Shown piece after piece: positions 31,962 to 42,109 of a stretch of DNA of 64,000 nt. The notes below the pieces were generated by a model. That model saw nothing but the letters and a program-made list of their open reading frames with translations. It was not told the origin of the DNA and made no database searches. Within the stretch, counting starts at the first letter, position 1. Each line of letters starts with the position of its first letter. This DNA is from Arcanobacterium_A hippocoleae_A (GTDB lineage: Bacteria; Actinomycetota; Actinomycetes; Actinomycetales; Actinomycetaceae): NCBI GenBank assembly GCA_040360365.1, contig CP136412.1. One strand, written 5' to 3'. Made by a program: the position numbers and the translations under genes.

Positions 31962-33909
31962 CTTTCGTTGCCAGAACCACGTCAAGATCTTGCAGCTCAC
32001 CATTGCGGGCAATCGTAAGCGTCACCCGTTCACCCGACTTATATTGGCGCACATATCCGGTAAGCGAGACAGCCGACACAACTTTCCGCCCATTTACGGC
32101 AACAACCACATCACCCTCACGAAGTTTTGCATTTGCAGCCGGAGTGCCGGGCTGCACCGAGTCAATCTGTGCCCCCAAACGCTGCTCTGCGCCGTACCGT
32201 GCCACGCCGTCGCGAATAGTCACACCCAAATATGCATGTTCAGCTACACCATTTTCAATCAGCTGGTCAGCAATATTTTTCGCAAGATCAATCGGGATTG
32301 CAAACCCCAGCCCAATTGAACCTCCTTGCGCACTTTCACTTGCCTGAGTAGTTGCAATCGATGAAGCAATCCCAATCACACGTCCTTGCGCATCAAATAC
32401 CGGCCCTCCGGAATTACCAGGATTCACAGCAGCATCAAGCTGAATCGCATTCGTCACTACGCGGGCATCACTGATATTCTGCGCCTCGCGGTTTAGCGTC
32501 TGCACTGGACGGTCAAGCGCAGACACAATACCGGAAGTCATCGTCGAACTTAAACCAAGCGGATTTCCGATAGCTGCTACTGGTTCGCCGACTTTTAACT
32601 CACTGGAATTTCCTAAAACCGCTACCGCAAGATCCGACGGCGGGTTTTCCAAGGAGATTACCGCCAAATCAGTAGCCGGATCCTTTCCGTCAAGTTTTGC
32701 CGCAAACAAGCGGCCGTCGGAAAGTTTGACCCAAATATCTTTTGCACCGCTAATCACATGATCATTGGTCAGAATATGACCCTCTTTATCAATAATTACC
32801 CCTGAACCGGCTGCACTGCCTGAATTCGACTGCGCATCAATTGCCACAACCGTCGGACCGACAGTTTTTGCAACTGCTTCCCAGTCAGGAGTTTTGCCGT
32901 CAGTTTTCACCACCGGTTCCGCTTTTGCTTCCGTGGTGGAAAACGTTGAAGGCCGTGTTCCGTCGTAGCGAATACTCATTATCCCCACTGACATAACGGT
33001 GCCCAGCAGTGCAGAAAGAATCATGCCGACAACAAACGCAGACCAGCTTGGACCGCGCCGTTTCCGCTGCTTCTTCGGAAGCGCCTGCAGGTACGGCAGA
33101 CTTGCCGCGTTATCAGCACTATTCAGACCGGCATAATGCAAATCTGCCCCATTCTGGTTTGCGATATTATCCGGAGCGAAAGTCTGCCCGGATGCACTTG
33201 CAGCAGCAAATCTAGAATTATCGGCAGTCGGCTGAGTTTGCGGCCATATTTGCGGATTATTAACTGCCTGCTGTTCCTGGTGTGAATCTCCTTGCTGCGA
33301 TTGGTTTTGCGGCAATAACGGCTGCGGCTGCGGTTCTTCCCGCAAGTTGGAATCAGGCGGTGTTTGATTCGTATCTGTTGAAAGCGGAACGGCTGCCGAT
33401 TGTGTTTGAAAATCTTTCCCGCCGGAAAACTCAGCAGGTTCAGCATATTCAGTAGATTTAGCAGATTCAGCAGGTTTAACAGCCGAGTTGGAAGCTGCAG
33501 AGACTTCCGGCACTTCAGATACTTCGGATATTTCCGACACTTCCGAATTAAATTCTGCTGCAGCGTGATTGTGCTGCGCACTAACCGGATAGTTTCGAAT
33601 CACCGGACGAAGTGCCGGACGAGTCTCCGGATGAAGCGCCTGCCGCTGCCGGGCATTTTCCGAGAGAGTGTCTGCGGGAGTATCAGTGGGAGTATCTGTA
33701 AGAGTATCCGCGGAAATTTCACTCACAGCATCCGCGCTAGCAGCGTCGGCAGCGCCAAATTGGTGCGTAAACTGCTCTCCGACGTGTTCGGTCTGTTCAC
33801 TCGGATTCCCATCGCGATGATAATCTGCCAAACCTCCGCTATTGGGCGGCGTCGTATTTATTGGCGCTGCCGGAATCTCGTTTTCAAAGTTATTATCTTC
33901 AGAATTCAT
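31951..33909 (-). CDS. htrA: HtrA-family serine protease with PDZ domain
   Basis: Membrane-anchored quality-control protease, about 652 residues. The first about 285 residues are a low-complexity cytoplasmic region rich in Glu, Ser, Ala, Pro and Gln with short repeats (SEVSEISEVSEVPEVS; DTLTDTPTDTPADTL). A transmembrane segment follows (SAFVVGMILSALLGTVMSVG), then the trypsin-like domain with the triad His (TNDHVISG), Asp (DPATDLAVI) and Ser (NPGNSGGPVF), and a C-terminal PDZ domain (LGVTIRDG to the end). The protease should therefore be outside. ATG 33909 is chosen because AGGAAAA precedes it. The frame is intact. Confidence 0.92.
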   Translation of the reverse strand: MNSEDNNFENEIPAAPINTTPPNSGGLADYHRDGNPSEQTEHVGEQFTHQFGAADAASADAVSEISADTLTDTPTDTPADTLSENARQRQALHPETRPALRPVIRNYPVSAQHNHAAAEFNSEVSEISEVSEVPEVSAASNSAVKPAESAKSTEYAEPAEFSGGKDFQTQSAAVPLSTDTNQTPPDSNLREEPQPQPLLPQNQSQQGDSHQEQQAVNNPQIWPQTQPTADNSRFAAASASGQTFAPDNIANQNGADLHYAGLNSADNAASLPYLQALPKKQRKRRGPSWSAFVVGMILSALLGTVMSVGIMSIRYDGTRPSTFSTTEAKAEPVVKTDGKTPDWEAVAKTVGPTVVAIDAQSNSGSAAGSGVIIDKEGHILTNDHVISGAKDIWVKLSDGRLFAAKLDGKDPATDLAVISLENPPSDLAVAVLGNSSELKVGEPVAAIGNPLGLSSTMTSGIVSALDRPVQTLNREAQNISDARVVTNAIQLDAAVNPGNSGGPVFDAQGRVIGIASSIATTQASESAQGGSIGLGFAIPIDLAKNIADQLIENGVAEHAYLGVTIRDGVARYGAEQRLGAQIDSVQPGTPAANAKLREGDVVVAVNGRKVVSAVSLTGYVRQYKSGERVTLTIARNGELQDLDVVLATKVDQ

Positions 33910-34220
33910 TTTTCCTGCCTTCCCTCGTTCGCTGCACACCATTTTAACAGTCTAAATTGCGGCAAAATATTTCAGCACAAGCAGCGGACAATCACAGCTT
34001 GTTTCGCATTAATCTAGGTTTATATCTAGGTATAAACTTAGATATAAACACTTTTTCTTCAAAGAACATCTAGCTTTTCTGAATATTTGCTGAAAATTAC
34101 GCGAATGTGATTGATTTACTATTAAACTGTTTTCGGTAATTTTTCATGAATTGTTTCGCTTCATTCGCGGTATGCGTATTTATCCGGCGCTGCATATTTT
34201 TGTACCGCGGGTATCGGCGT

Positions 34221-34270
34221 ACATAACTGACGGTAAAATCCTCGCGAGTTCACGTAACTGGTTGCAGAAT
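34221..34270 (+). repeat. Isolated pair of 31-bp boxes
   Basis: ATAACTGACGGTAAAAT (34224) and GTAACTGGTTGCAGAAT (34254) show the box pattern with the AACTG cores exactly 31 bp apart (34225 and 34256). It is the same strand and subtype as the boxes at 34421 and 34448. Degenerate. Confidence 0.45.
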
Positions 34271-34340
34271 CGGCTTTGACGGCTCTTCACATTTTCTTTG
34301 TGTTAGTGGCATGAAAAAGCCGGTGTTTCTTCGGGTGGAA

Positions 34341-34390
34341 AGCAGTGTTTTTGCATAGATCAAGCCTGACCGCTGTGCAAAAACACCGCT
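34341..34390. other. Strong 15-bp hairpin in the htrA-menD intergenic region
   Basis: AGCAGTGTTTTTGCA (34341-34355) pairs with 34376-34390 with a single mismatch across a 20-nt loop, and CGGGT/ACCCG extends it outward. It lies between two groups of 31-bp boxes. It could be an RNA structure, a terminator beyond menD, or part of a decayed element. Confidence 0.45.
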
Positions 34391-34416
34391 TGGAACCCGG
34401 CCAAACCGGACCCAAC

Positions 34417-34624
34417 TAACATAACCGATGGCAAAATCCGTATTTTTTAACGCAACTGGTGGCAAAATGAGCATTTTTAAGTAACGACGGGAGAGCCGTC
34501 GGAACTTTAAGCTCGTGACCAGTACAAACGCAAGCACTTTCAACGGCAATAATTGCAGCCTGAGTTCCCGCCACCACTTACGTAACAAACCTGAGTTCCT
34601 GCCGTCGCTTACGTAGCGTAAGCG
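34417..34624 (-). repeat. Dispersed 138-bp inverted-end element, copy B, with 31-bp boxes
   Basis: The core runs 34448-34585 (138 bp) and reads on the minus strand. The left end is TTACGTAAGTGGTGGCGG, and the right end on the complementary strand is TTAACGCAACTGGTGGCAA. Internal GTTTGTACTGGTCAC and an imperfect hairpin (GACGGCTCTCCCGTC) match copies A and C. Extra boxes lie 31 bp outside each end (near 34417 and 34616). Confidence 0.75.
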
Positions 34625-34740
34625 CGGGAAAGCTGCATTCTTGGCATGCACATTATTCACGATAACACCGCAAATCGGTTCACTATCAGAAAAAATCGGC
34701 TTACCGTCAAGGAATCGGTTCGCTATCCGGAAATCTGGAA

Positions 34741-36629
34741 TTAGTTCAGCACACTTTGAATTTGATTCCGCAAACTCCGGCGCGCACTGCGAATCTGGCG
34801 CATAGATTCACCACGTAAGTTGAAATACACAATTTCCACTCCATTCGGCGGCTGCGCAAAAAATCTTCCAATTGGGAAAAACTTCCGGTAAACTCACGGA
34901 ATTTCACTTTTGCACCAAGTGCCTGGGCATACCGGCGAAAATCAAATTCTTTTGCGGTACGGAAAACCCGTTCAAACACTGCTTCATCACCATCGCCGTA
35001 TTCGAGCGTGGCGAAAATCGATCCTCCGCCGTCATCAAGCACCACCACCTGCAAATCTAATTCACGATTTTCTCCGCTGGTTTTCACAAGCGAACCAAGA
35101 TCGTGAATAAAAGCAAGATCGCCGACGGCAGCGCGCACCGGCTCACGCCGCGCATATGCAATACCGATTGCTGTTGAGATATTACCGTCGATACCGGCAA
35201 GTCCGCGGTTTACATACACTTCTTGGCGCGCACAGCTGCCGTAAAGATTTACTTCGCGAATAATCGAAGATGCAGCGTAAAAAGTCGGAGTCGAGCTGTT
35301 CGCAAGTGCGATGGCGATTTCCGTTTGCCCGAGCCGCGGCGGCTTTTCAGCCGCTTTTCGTTTCATATCCTGCAGATTCGCAGCGCTTTCAGCAGATACA
35401 GCCGCAGCGTTTTCAGCATTCACCCTCTGCGCCGTATCACCGGCTGGAAGCTGCGCAAGATGTTTCGCAATTATCCGCCGCGCCTGGAGAGAAGCACGCT
35501 CCCACTTTTTGTACCAGTCTAAATCTGCCGTCAAATATGCACCAATATCGGCAAGATTAATAATCTGCGCCGCATGACCGCTGATATCGGTGAAAGTGGG
35601 CGGTTCATCTACCGCAATTACTTCGACATCATCACGGGAAAGTAATGCACTCACTTCACGTGTCAGTGTTGGATGCCCAACCATAATTACCCGTTCGATT
35701 TGCGAACCAAGACTGCTGTGAAGCAGCTGCGGATAAGCTATTATCGCCTGCGGAATCCGGCGCAGAGCACTTCCCGGTTCAGCAAGTACTGGAATCTGCC
35801 CAATTTGCGGCAGAAAATGCTGTACAAATTCCGCAGTTTTTTCAAGCGGCGAGGGGCCGGCAACAATTACCGTGAGTTTTAAGATGCCGGCAAGTTTCGG
35901 ATTTAGTTTGCACTGCACAGGTGCTGCGAATTGCGTCTGCGCCGTCATCCTTTCAGCCGCAAAATCAGCAGCACCGCAGTTATCAAAATCATTACTTCCC
36001 TCCGGAAGCGGAAAACTGCTGTGCTTGCGGGATGCAAGATTCCATGGTGCGGCAGTATGCAGCGGCGGGGCAAAAGCAGCATTAAGCTGCACCGGACCCG
36101 GACCTTGCGCACCGGAAAACCCAATCCCGAGCGCGCTGCGTACAACGCGCCGAACCTGATTCCGCACTGCACGCATATCGGATATTCCTGCCGGCAAATC
36201 AACCAATTTCCGAACTGACCCGCGCAAAATCTGTGTTTGATCCGTGGTTTGCGTAGCACGCACCCCGCGCAGCTCATGCGGCCGATCAGCACTGATTACA
36301 ATCATCGGCACTGCCGAGCAGCAAGCTTCTTCAACTGCCGGATGCAGATTCGCCACTGCCGAACCGGATGTGGTGACGACGGCAGCAGGCTTGCCTGCTT
36401 TCCCCATTCCCAGCGCAATAAACCCTGCTACACGCTCATCAGTTTCCACGTATAAATCAAGTATCCCCGCCGCTTCAGCCTGCGCAAGTGCAATCGCAAG
36501 CGGTGCAGAGCGCGATCCGGGACAGAGGATAAATTGGCGAATTCCCAGCCGAACTGCCGTCGCAATAATCTCCCGGGCGACGGAAGCAGAAAGTTCAATG
36601 ACAGGAGTTTGCGCGTGGTTTTGGATCAT
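34741..36629 (-). CDS. menD: Menaquinone biosynthesis SEPHCHC synthase MenD, C-terminus frameshifted
   Basis: Thiamine-diphosphate enzyme joining isochorismate and 2-oxoglutarate. About 630 residues. N-terminal IRQFILCPGSRSAPLAIALA and VVTTSGSAVANLHPAVEEA are family hallmarks, as is the ThDP-binding GDLAFIHDLGSL. ATG 36629 is preceded by GGAAG. The run A6 at 34858-34863 appears one short: adding a base gives EDFFAQPPNGVEIVYFNLRG and an end at the stop 34741-34743, whereas the frame as read gives an unrelated tail ending at 34746. It follows menC on the same strand after about 380 bp. Confidence 0.93.
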
Positions 36630-36872
36630 TGGCACACTTCCATAAAAATCATCACAGATATAAATAACGATTAACGCCGAATTGAAGTTTACCCTCAGGC
36701 TAATCGATACGCCATCAGAGATGAACTCACATCCAGGAAATTCCGGCTGTGTTTTTTGCACAGCCGAAAGGCAGCAGCTGAACGATTCGAAGTTACCTAA
36801 AATTTTATTGTTACCTGAATCTTATCTTTACCTGAATCTGCCGGTATTTGTCTGCCGTCATTAAAAACCGGC

Positions 36873-36912
36873 GAAAACTCGGCTTAGCGTTTGAAAACTC
36901 GGCTTAGCGTTT
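36873..36912. repeat. Exact 20-bp tandem duplication
   Basis: The unit beginning GAAAACTCGGCTTAGCG occurs twice without a gap (36873-36892, 36893-36912) upstream of menD. Confidence 0.8.
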
Positions 36913-36943
36913 TCAGCACCAAGTATTATTTACCGTTATCAGG

Positions 36944-36994
36944 TATTCACACTCATAAAATATTCACGCTCATACAGCATTCACGCTTACAGCT
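36944..36994. repeat. 17-bp tandem repeat, three units
   Basis: Three diverged 17-bp units with the core ATTCAC(A/G)CT at 36944, 36961 and 36978 in the menC-menD gap. Just upstream, TTACCTGAATCT is also duplicated (36809-36838). The gap seems prone to slippage; no gene is seen in it. Confidence 0.65.
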
Positions 36995-37011
36995 GGATGA
37001 AATTACCCGAA

Positions 37012-38128
37012 TCACAGCGACGCCAATTTTAGGTGCAAATCTTTCCCGACCCATCCGTGTTCGCGGCAATACTCCCAAACTTCAGTAATCCGCTGCTGCC
37101 ATTTTCGCCAAGTCGCAATACTCGGCAGCGGTGCTGAAAGTTTTTCACCATTAACTGAAACGGCAGAATATTCACCCCTTGATTCCCTGCCGCGATACGC
37201 TGCCAGCAATAAATCCGGGGTTACCTCCCGCACTATCAGCTTTCCCCGCGTGCAATCAACGGATGCGGGGTGACGTCACCGGAAAAAGTTTTGCCGTACC
37301 CAGCCCGCACGCGTAGCGTAAATTCGGAAGCGCTCCCGCCAGATGCAGGCCGCTTGCCAAACCGAGAGAACTTTCAAGCGCCGAACTAACCGCAGCCGGC
37401 ATTTCAATTTCCTGAAGCAGCTCAAGCACAGCCCGCACACCCCCCAACGGTTGGTTTTTCACAATTATTAAGTCGGCAGCTTCTTGCGCACGTACCCGGA
37501 ACGGATCTTCTGCGCGGCGAATCGACTCATCAGCAGCAATTTTAATTTGCGGATACCGCCGGCGAATTGCCGCTAAATCTACCACTTCCATACAGGGCTG
37601 TTCGGCGTATTCAAGCCCGCCGGCAGCTCGATGATACTGCGGTAAAAGCTCAAGCGCCGTTTGCAAATCCCAACGCCCATTCACATCAATTCGAATCTTC
37701 GCATTCTTCCCCAACGCGTCCCGTACAGCAGCAAGCCGGTTTAAATCGTCTTTCGGGTCTTGCCCGATTTCAGCCACTTTTACTTTTGCAGTATCCGCTC
37801 CCAAACCAAGCGCAATCTGTGCAGCTTCCGCGGCGCCAACCGCTGGAACAGTTACATTTACTGCGATTTCGCTGCGCTGCACGTTCACAGGTCCGTTTAT
37901 TGCCGTATCCAATGCTCCCAGCAGCCAGCGCGCACTATATTTTGTACTGTAACCCCAAAAAGGTGAAAATTCGGCCCATCCGGCCGGACCATGCAGCAGC
38001 ACACCGTTACGCACGGTAATTCCGCGAAATTGTACGCGCATTTCAAGCTCGTATATGAATGCCTGAATCTCACCTTGCTCCGCTGCGAGTCTGGTAAATA
38101 CACTCGGCTGAAAAATTGTTTTGCCCAT
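37012..38128 (-). CDS. menC: o-Succinylbenzoate synthase MenC, frameshifted twice
   Basis: Enolase-superfamily enzyme that dehydrates SHCHC to o-succinylbenzoate in menaquinone synthesis. Active-site pieces in order: KVKVAE (Lys-x-Lys), RIDVNGRWD (Asp), YAEQP (Glu), ADES (Asp) and the second catalytic Lys in IIVKNQPLGG. Two single-base losses near the end, A5 37283-37287 and C4 37244-37247, cut the frame; restoring both gives AKLFSGDVTPHPLIARGGKLIVREVTPDLLL as one sequence of about 372 residues. The start lies only 29 bp from the divergent menB start. Confidence 0.92.
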
Positions 38129-38134
38129 GAAACC

Positions 38135-38140
38135 AGCATA
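38135..38140 (-). promoter_or_regulatory. -10-like box for menC (leaderless)
   Basis: On the minus strand TATGCT ends 6 nt before the menC ATG. No ribosome binding site is present in the 29-bp gap. Confidence 0.5.
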
Positions 38141-38145
38141 GCTGG

Positions 38146-38151
38146 CACAAT
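38146..38151 (+). promoter_or_regulatory. -10-like box for menB (leaderless)
   Basis: CACAAT ends 6 nt before the menB ATG, with TTGCCC about 19 bp upstream inside the menC start. Between the two divergent boxes lies the small inverted repeat CCAGC-ATA-GCTGG (38133-38145), a possible operator. Confidence 0.45.
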
Positions 38152-38157
38152 AGAACT

Positions 38158-39204
38158 ATGAATAAAGCAGTATTTACTCCGCTCCCAAAGCAATGTTCCG
38201 AAATTTTCGATCCGCGCAAATGGCGTGCCGTTCCTGGTTTTCCGGATTCCGATATCACTTACCATCGCGGCACAGCCCGCGAATTTGCTGCCGACGGCAC
38301 AATAATTTCGGAGCATGACCTGCCAGTGGCAAGAATCGCATTCAACCGCCCGGAAGTTCGCAACGCTTTCCGGCCGGAAACTGTAGATCAGCTCTACCGC
38401 GCGATTGACCATGCCCGCTTGACCGGCGAAATTGGAGCTGTAATTCTCACCGGAAACGGACCGTCGGAAAAGGATGGCGGCTGGGCATTCTGCTCAGGCG
38501 GAGATCAACGGATTCGCGGACGCGATGGCTACCGTTACAACGGCGCTGCAGGTGAACATGCAGAAAACAGCATGGGAGAAATCAGCTCCGATGAAACAGC
38601 GTTGCGTGCACAACATGCCCAGCTGCGCCGCGCCGCAAATCCTGCACGTGCCGGCAGGCTGCACATTCTCGAGGTCCAACGTTTAATGCGCACTTCCGGG
38701 ATGGTGTTTATCGGCGCAATTTCTGGTTGGGCAACCGGCGGCGGGCATTCACTCAATGTGGTCTGTGATCTTTCCGTCGCTTCCCTTGAACATGCCCGTT
38801 TTATGCAGGTGGATGCGAATGTTGGTTCTTTTGATGCCGGCTACGGCTCGGCACTGCTCGCACGCCAGATCGGCGATAAACGCGCCCGGGAAATCTTTTT
38901 CCTCGCTCGGGAATATTCCGCAAAAGACGCAGAAAAATGGGGTGTGGTGAATGAGACTGTACCGCACACAGAATTGGAAGAAAAAGCTCTCGAATATGCA
39001 CGGATTTTAGCAACAAAATCTCCGCAAGCAATCAGAATGCTGAAATTCGCATTCAATCTTGCCGACGACGGGCTTGCCGGACAGCAGGTTTTCGCCGGTG
39101 AAGCCACCCGGCTCGCCTATATGACTGCAGAAGCCCAAGAAGGGCGGGATGCTTTCCTGGAAAAGCGCAGCCCGGACTGGAGTGACTTCCCGTATTATGC
39201 ATAG
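38158..39204 (+). CDS. menB: 1,4-Dihydroxy-2-naphthoyl-CoA synthase
   Basis: Crotonase-fold enzyme closing the naphthoquinone ring from o-succinylbenzoyl-CoA. 348 residues. Oxyanion-hole regions CSGGDQRIRGRDGY and ISGWATGGGHSLNVVCDL are present, as is VDANVGSFDAGYGS with the catalytic Asp. It is longer than the usual about 300 residues because of an insertion of roughly 45 residues after the first active-site loop (GAAGEHAENSMGEIS...), a region that varies in actinobacterial MenB. The ATG has no ribosome binding site. Its stop overlaps the menE start. Confidence 0.95.
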   Translation: MNKAVFTPLPKQCSEIFDPRKWRAVPGFPDSDITYHRGTAREFAADGTIISEHDLPVARIAFNRPEVRNAFRPETVDQLYRAIDHARLTGEIGAVILTGNGPSEKDGGWAFCSGGDQRIRGRDGYRYNGAAGEHAENSMGEISSDETALRAQHAQLRRAANPARAGRLHILEVQRLMRTSGMVFIGAISGWATGGGHSLNVVCDLSVASLEHARFMQVDANVGSFDAGYGSALLARQIGDKRAREIFFLAREYSAKDAEKWGVVNETVPHTELEEKALEYARILATKSPQAIRMLKFAFNLADDGLAGQQVFAGEATRLAYMTAEAQEGRDAFLEKRSPDWSDFPYYA

Positions 39205-40644
39205 GATTCAGGTAATTGCGGATAAATTCCAAAAAAATACCAGCAACGGCAAACACGAAATGATTGAAAATTCTCTTTGTACTGTAATCACTGCAGGGCG
39301 CAGCACTGCAGAACGATATTCGGCTGCAGCTGAAATTGCGCACGCCTATTATACCTGGCGTGAATGGCGTGACCAGCGGAAACAGCATGAATTTCTTGAG
39401 CGGCACCCAGATGAACCGATTCAAGATTTCCGATCCGGCAGCTGCAGTATCAACACCTGCCGCCATTCTGCGCCGCCGTCCCGCAAACCAATTTTCGTGG
39501 TCTCTCCTGAATCAGATCCGAATGAGTGTGCGAAAGAGGTTGCCAGGCTCGGGGTACCTTCCGGAACCGGCGTACTTCTGCGCACTTCCGGATCGACCTC
39601 CGGGCAGGGAAAAATTGTGGCGCTTTCGTGGGAAGCGCTTGAAGCATCCGCTGCAGCCGCACACGAGTATTTCGGCGGCGGCGGAGCTTGGATTAATGTG
39701 CTGCCGCTCTATCATATTGCCGGATTCCAAACGGTTTTCCGTTCGCTTTTTTCCGGATTTGAACCAATAATCGGCGACTTTACAACTTTCGCTGATTTTA
39801 AAGCAGCAACCGCTGCGAGTCCTGCCCCGCGACATTATCTTTCACAGGTACCGGCGCAGCTTGCACGCTTGCTTGCTTCTGTTCCTGCCGGCTCCCCGGA
39901 GAATCCCGGCGGCGCCAATAAAACCGCACAGCACGGTTCGGCAGAAAAATGCGGAATTGACGTAAATCTTGTTGGCGGATCTTCAATCAACATAGATTTG
40001 CTGCAGCGCGCAAACAAAATTGGAATGCGCACTGTTACCAGCTACGGCATGACTGAAACATGCGGCGGATGTGTGTACGACGGTCTTCCAATCGGCGATG
40101 TCCGGCTTTCGATTTCTCGGAGCGGGCAAATTTCGATTTGCTCAAAAGTGGTTTCGCTGGGATATTTGGGAAATCTTGCCGCACCAGATTTTTCCGAAGA
40201 TCACGACGGCATGCGCTGGCACCACACCCGTGATTGGGGCGAGATTACACCTGCCGGCATCCTGCAGGTGAACGGCAGAATTGACGATGCAATCACTACC
40301 GGCGGACTAACTGTAATTCCGCAGCTAGTTGAAGATGCCATCGCCGCTTATTTTCATACACAATGCGTTGTGGTCGGAATTCCAAACAAAGATTGGGGAG
40401 AAGAAGTTATTGCAATCACTGCGCAGAAAATTCCGGCTGGCAGGGTGCGGGAATTTGTGAAAACACGATTCGAACACGGCTGGGAACCGCGGCAGGTTTA
40501 TGCGCTTGCGGAAGTAATCAGCCCGCAGCCGGGGAAAATATTAATCGGCAGCTATCTTTTCCGCTAACTGCATCCGGAAAAATTAACCGCCGCGAGTTGG
40601 AAAAACTTGTAAATCACTTTCTTGAACGCAGCTCTATCCGATAA
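39197..40644 (+). CDS. menE: o-Succinylbenzoate-CoA ligase MenE, frameshifted
   Basis: Activates o-succinylbenzoate with ATP and CoA. Adenylate-forming motifs: LLRTSGSTSGQGKIVALS, LPLYHIAGF, SYGMTETCGG, and the C-terminal LTASGKINRRELEKL with the catalytic Lys. The frame breaks at G4 40531-40534; five G gives SPQPGENINRQLSFPLTASGK. Restored length about 483 residues. The ATG at 39197 overlaps the menB stop (ATGCATAG), implying coupling; ATG 39260 is an alternative start. The reading order menB-menE-menA matches pathway use. Confidence 0.92.
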
Positions 40645-40865
40645 TTTACCGAATGTGATTTTCCAGAATTCTGAATTAAACGAAAAATGCTTTTGTGAAA
40701 GAAATATTTATCCGATTGGATTCTTCAGCTGCAGAGAAAAGAATCGGCAGCTGACTATCTTGAAATCACAGCTGCGAATTACTGCGCGATTACGCTTGCA
40801 AACAGTTGGGCAATTGCAGTACCGCTATACTTAAAAGAAACAATTTTCGGAAAAGATGGAGAAAT

Positions 40866-41983
40866 ATGGCTACGTTTCATGATTGGGCCGAAGGAGCGCG
40901 GGTACGCACGCTTCCTGCAGCAATCGCGCCAGTAATTGCCGGAGCAGGCATCGCATTTTCTGAGGGCAAATTCTCGTTAATCCGCACGATTCTCGCTGCT
41001 GCTGTCGCGCTAATGCTGCAAATCGGCGTCAACTTCGCAAACGATTATTCCGACGGAATCCGCGGCACTGACCAATTCCGTTCCGGTCCGCCGCGTCTCA
41101 CCGGCGGCGGAAAAGCCAGCCCGAAAACAGTATTCCGTGCAGCTCTTATTTCTTTCGCACTCGCTGCCGGATTCGGTGTCATTCTCGTTGCAGTTTCCGG
41201 AACATGGTGGCTGATTTCCGTCGGTGCTGCCGCAATCATCGCAGCATGGTTTTATACTGGCGGCAAACATCCTTACGGGTACAGCGGATTGGGTGAACTT
41301 TTTGTCCTGATTTTTTCGGCTATACGGCAACCGTCGGCACTGTTTACACCCAAAGTCTCACAATGCCGTATCTTGCCTGGATTGCCGGCACTGGAATTGG
41401 TTTGATTGCCTGCGCGCTGCTGATGGTGAACAATATCCGCGATATTCCAACCGATGAACTCTCAGGTAAACGTACGCTCGCTGTGCGCCTTGGTGCGAAA
41501 CGCGCCCGAATTGTTTACTTCGCATTGCTGATAATCCCGTTCCTGTTGCTTGTGATTGGTTTCTTCCCGAAATATCCGATTATGCTCGGCGCTTTACTGC
41601 TTCTGCCGTGGGCGACGGAAATCGCGAAGCCGGTAATTCGCGGAGCAAAAGGACGCGATTTGATTTCCGCTCTCCGCCAAACTGGTTTCTACGAGATCGG
41701 GTATGCTCTGATAATCGCCGTCGGCATTATAATTGAAGAATTAACAGAGCTCGGAGCGCTAATCGGCACTGCTGTTGCGCTGATGGTCAGCGTATTCTGG
41801 CTCGCTTTCGAAATCACTTCGCACACAAAGCGGTTCCGGGGCCGTAACCTGCAAAATGTTGGCCCGCACCGGAGGCAAAAATATGCAAAACAGGCAAATT
41901 TACGGAAAATATTATCGCGGAATTCACGTCCGTTCAAGAAAGGGCCGCGTTCTTCACGAATCCAAAACCGTCGCCGAAAATAG
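40866..41983 (+). CDS. menA: 1,4-Dihydroxy-2-naphthoate prenyltransferase MenA, frameshifted
   Basis: Membrane enzyme that attaches the polyprenyl chain to DHNA. Polyprenyl-diphosphate binding motif NFANDYSDGIRGTD (about residues 57-70) and second motif NNIRDIPTDELSGKRTLAVRLG, with eight or nine hydrophobic segments. The frame breaks at T6 41311-41316; a seventh T gives LIFFGYTATVGTVYTQ. The C-terminus is uncertain: the frame as read ends in an Arg/Lys-rich tail to 41983, and another break near 41860 is possible. GGAG precedes ATG 40866. Last gene of the menB-menE-menA group. Confidence 0.9.
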
Positions 41984-42097
41984 TATTCACCGCATATTCT
42001 CCGCGGTTTAATCATGTTTTCTTCCGCAGAATCCGGAAAATACCTTGCCCTTGGCGAAAAATCTTTGCGCCAATAGCGTTCCGCTGCCGATTTCCCT

Positions 42098-42103
42098 TAG
42101 AAT
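42098..42103 (+). promoter_or_regulatory. -10-like box of a probable leaderless promoter
   Basis: TAGAAT ends 6 nt before the ATG at 42110 of the PLDc_N-like gene; there is no ribosome binding site. Confidence 0.5.
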
Positions 42104-42109
42104 TTCCCT

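Noticed and set aside
34250..34660. 136-codon open frame on the minus strand
   Set aside because: It runs through the repeat element and the hairpin; residue pattern is not protein-like and the repeat copies elsewhere are not open.
37012..38128. menC as a true pseudogene
   Set aside because: Both breaks are in homopolymers, all catalytic residues are intact, and the rest of the pathway is preserved beside it.
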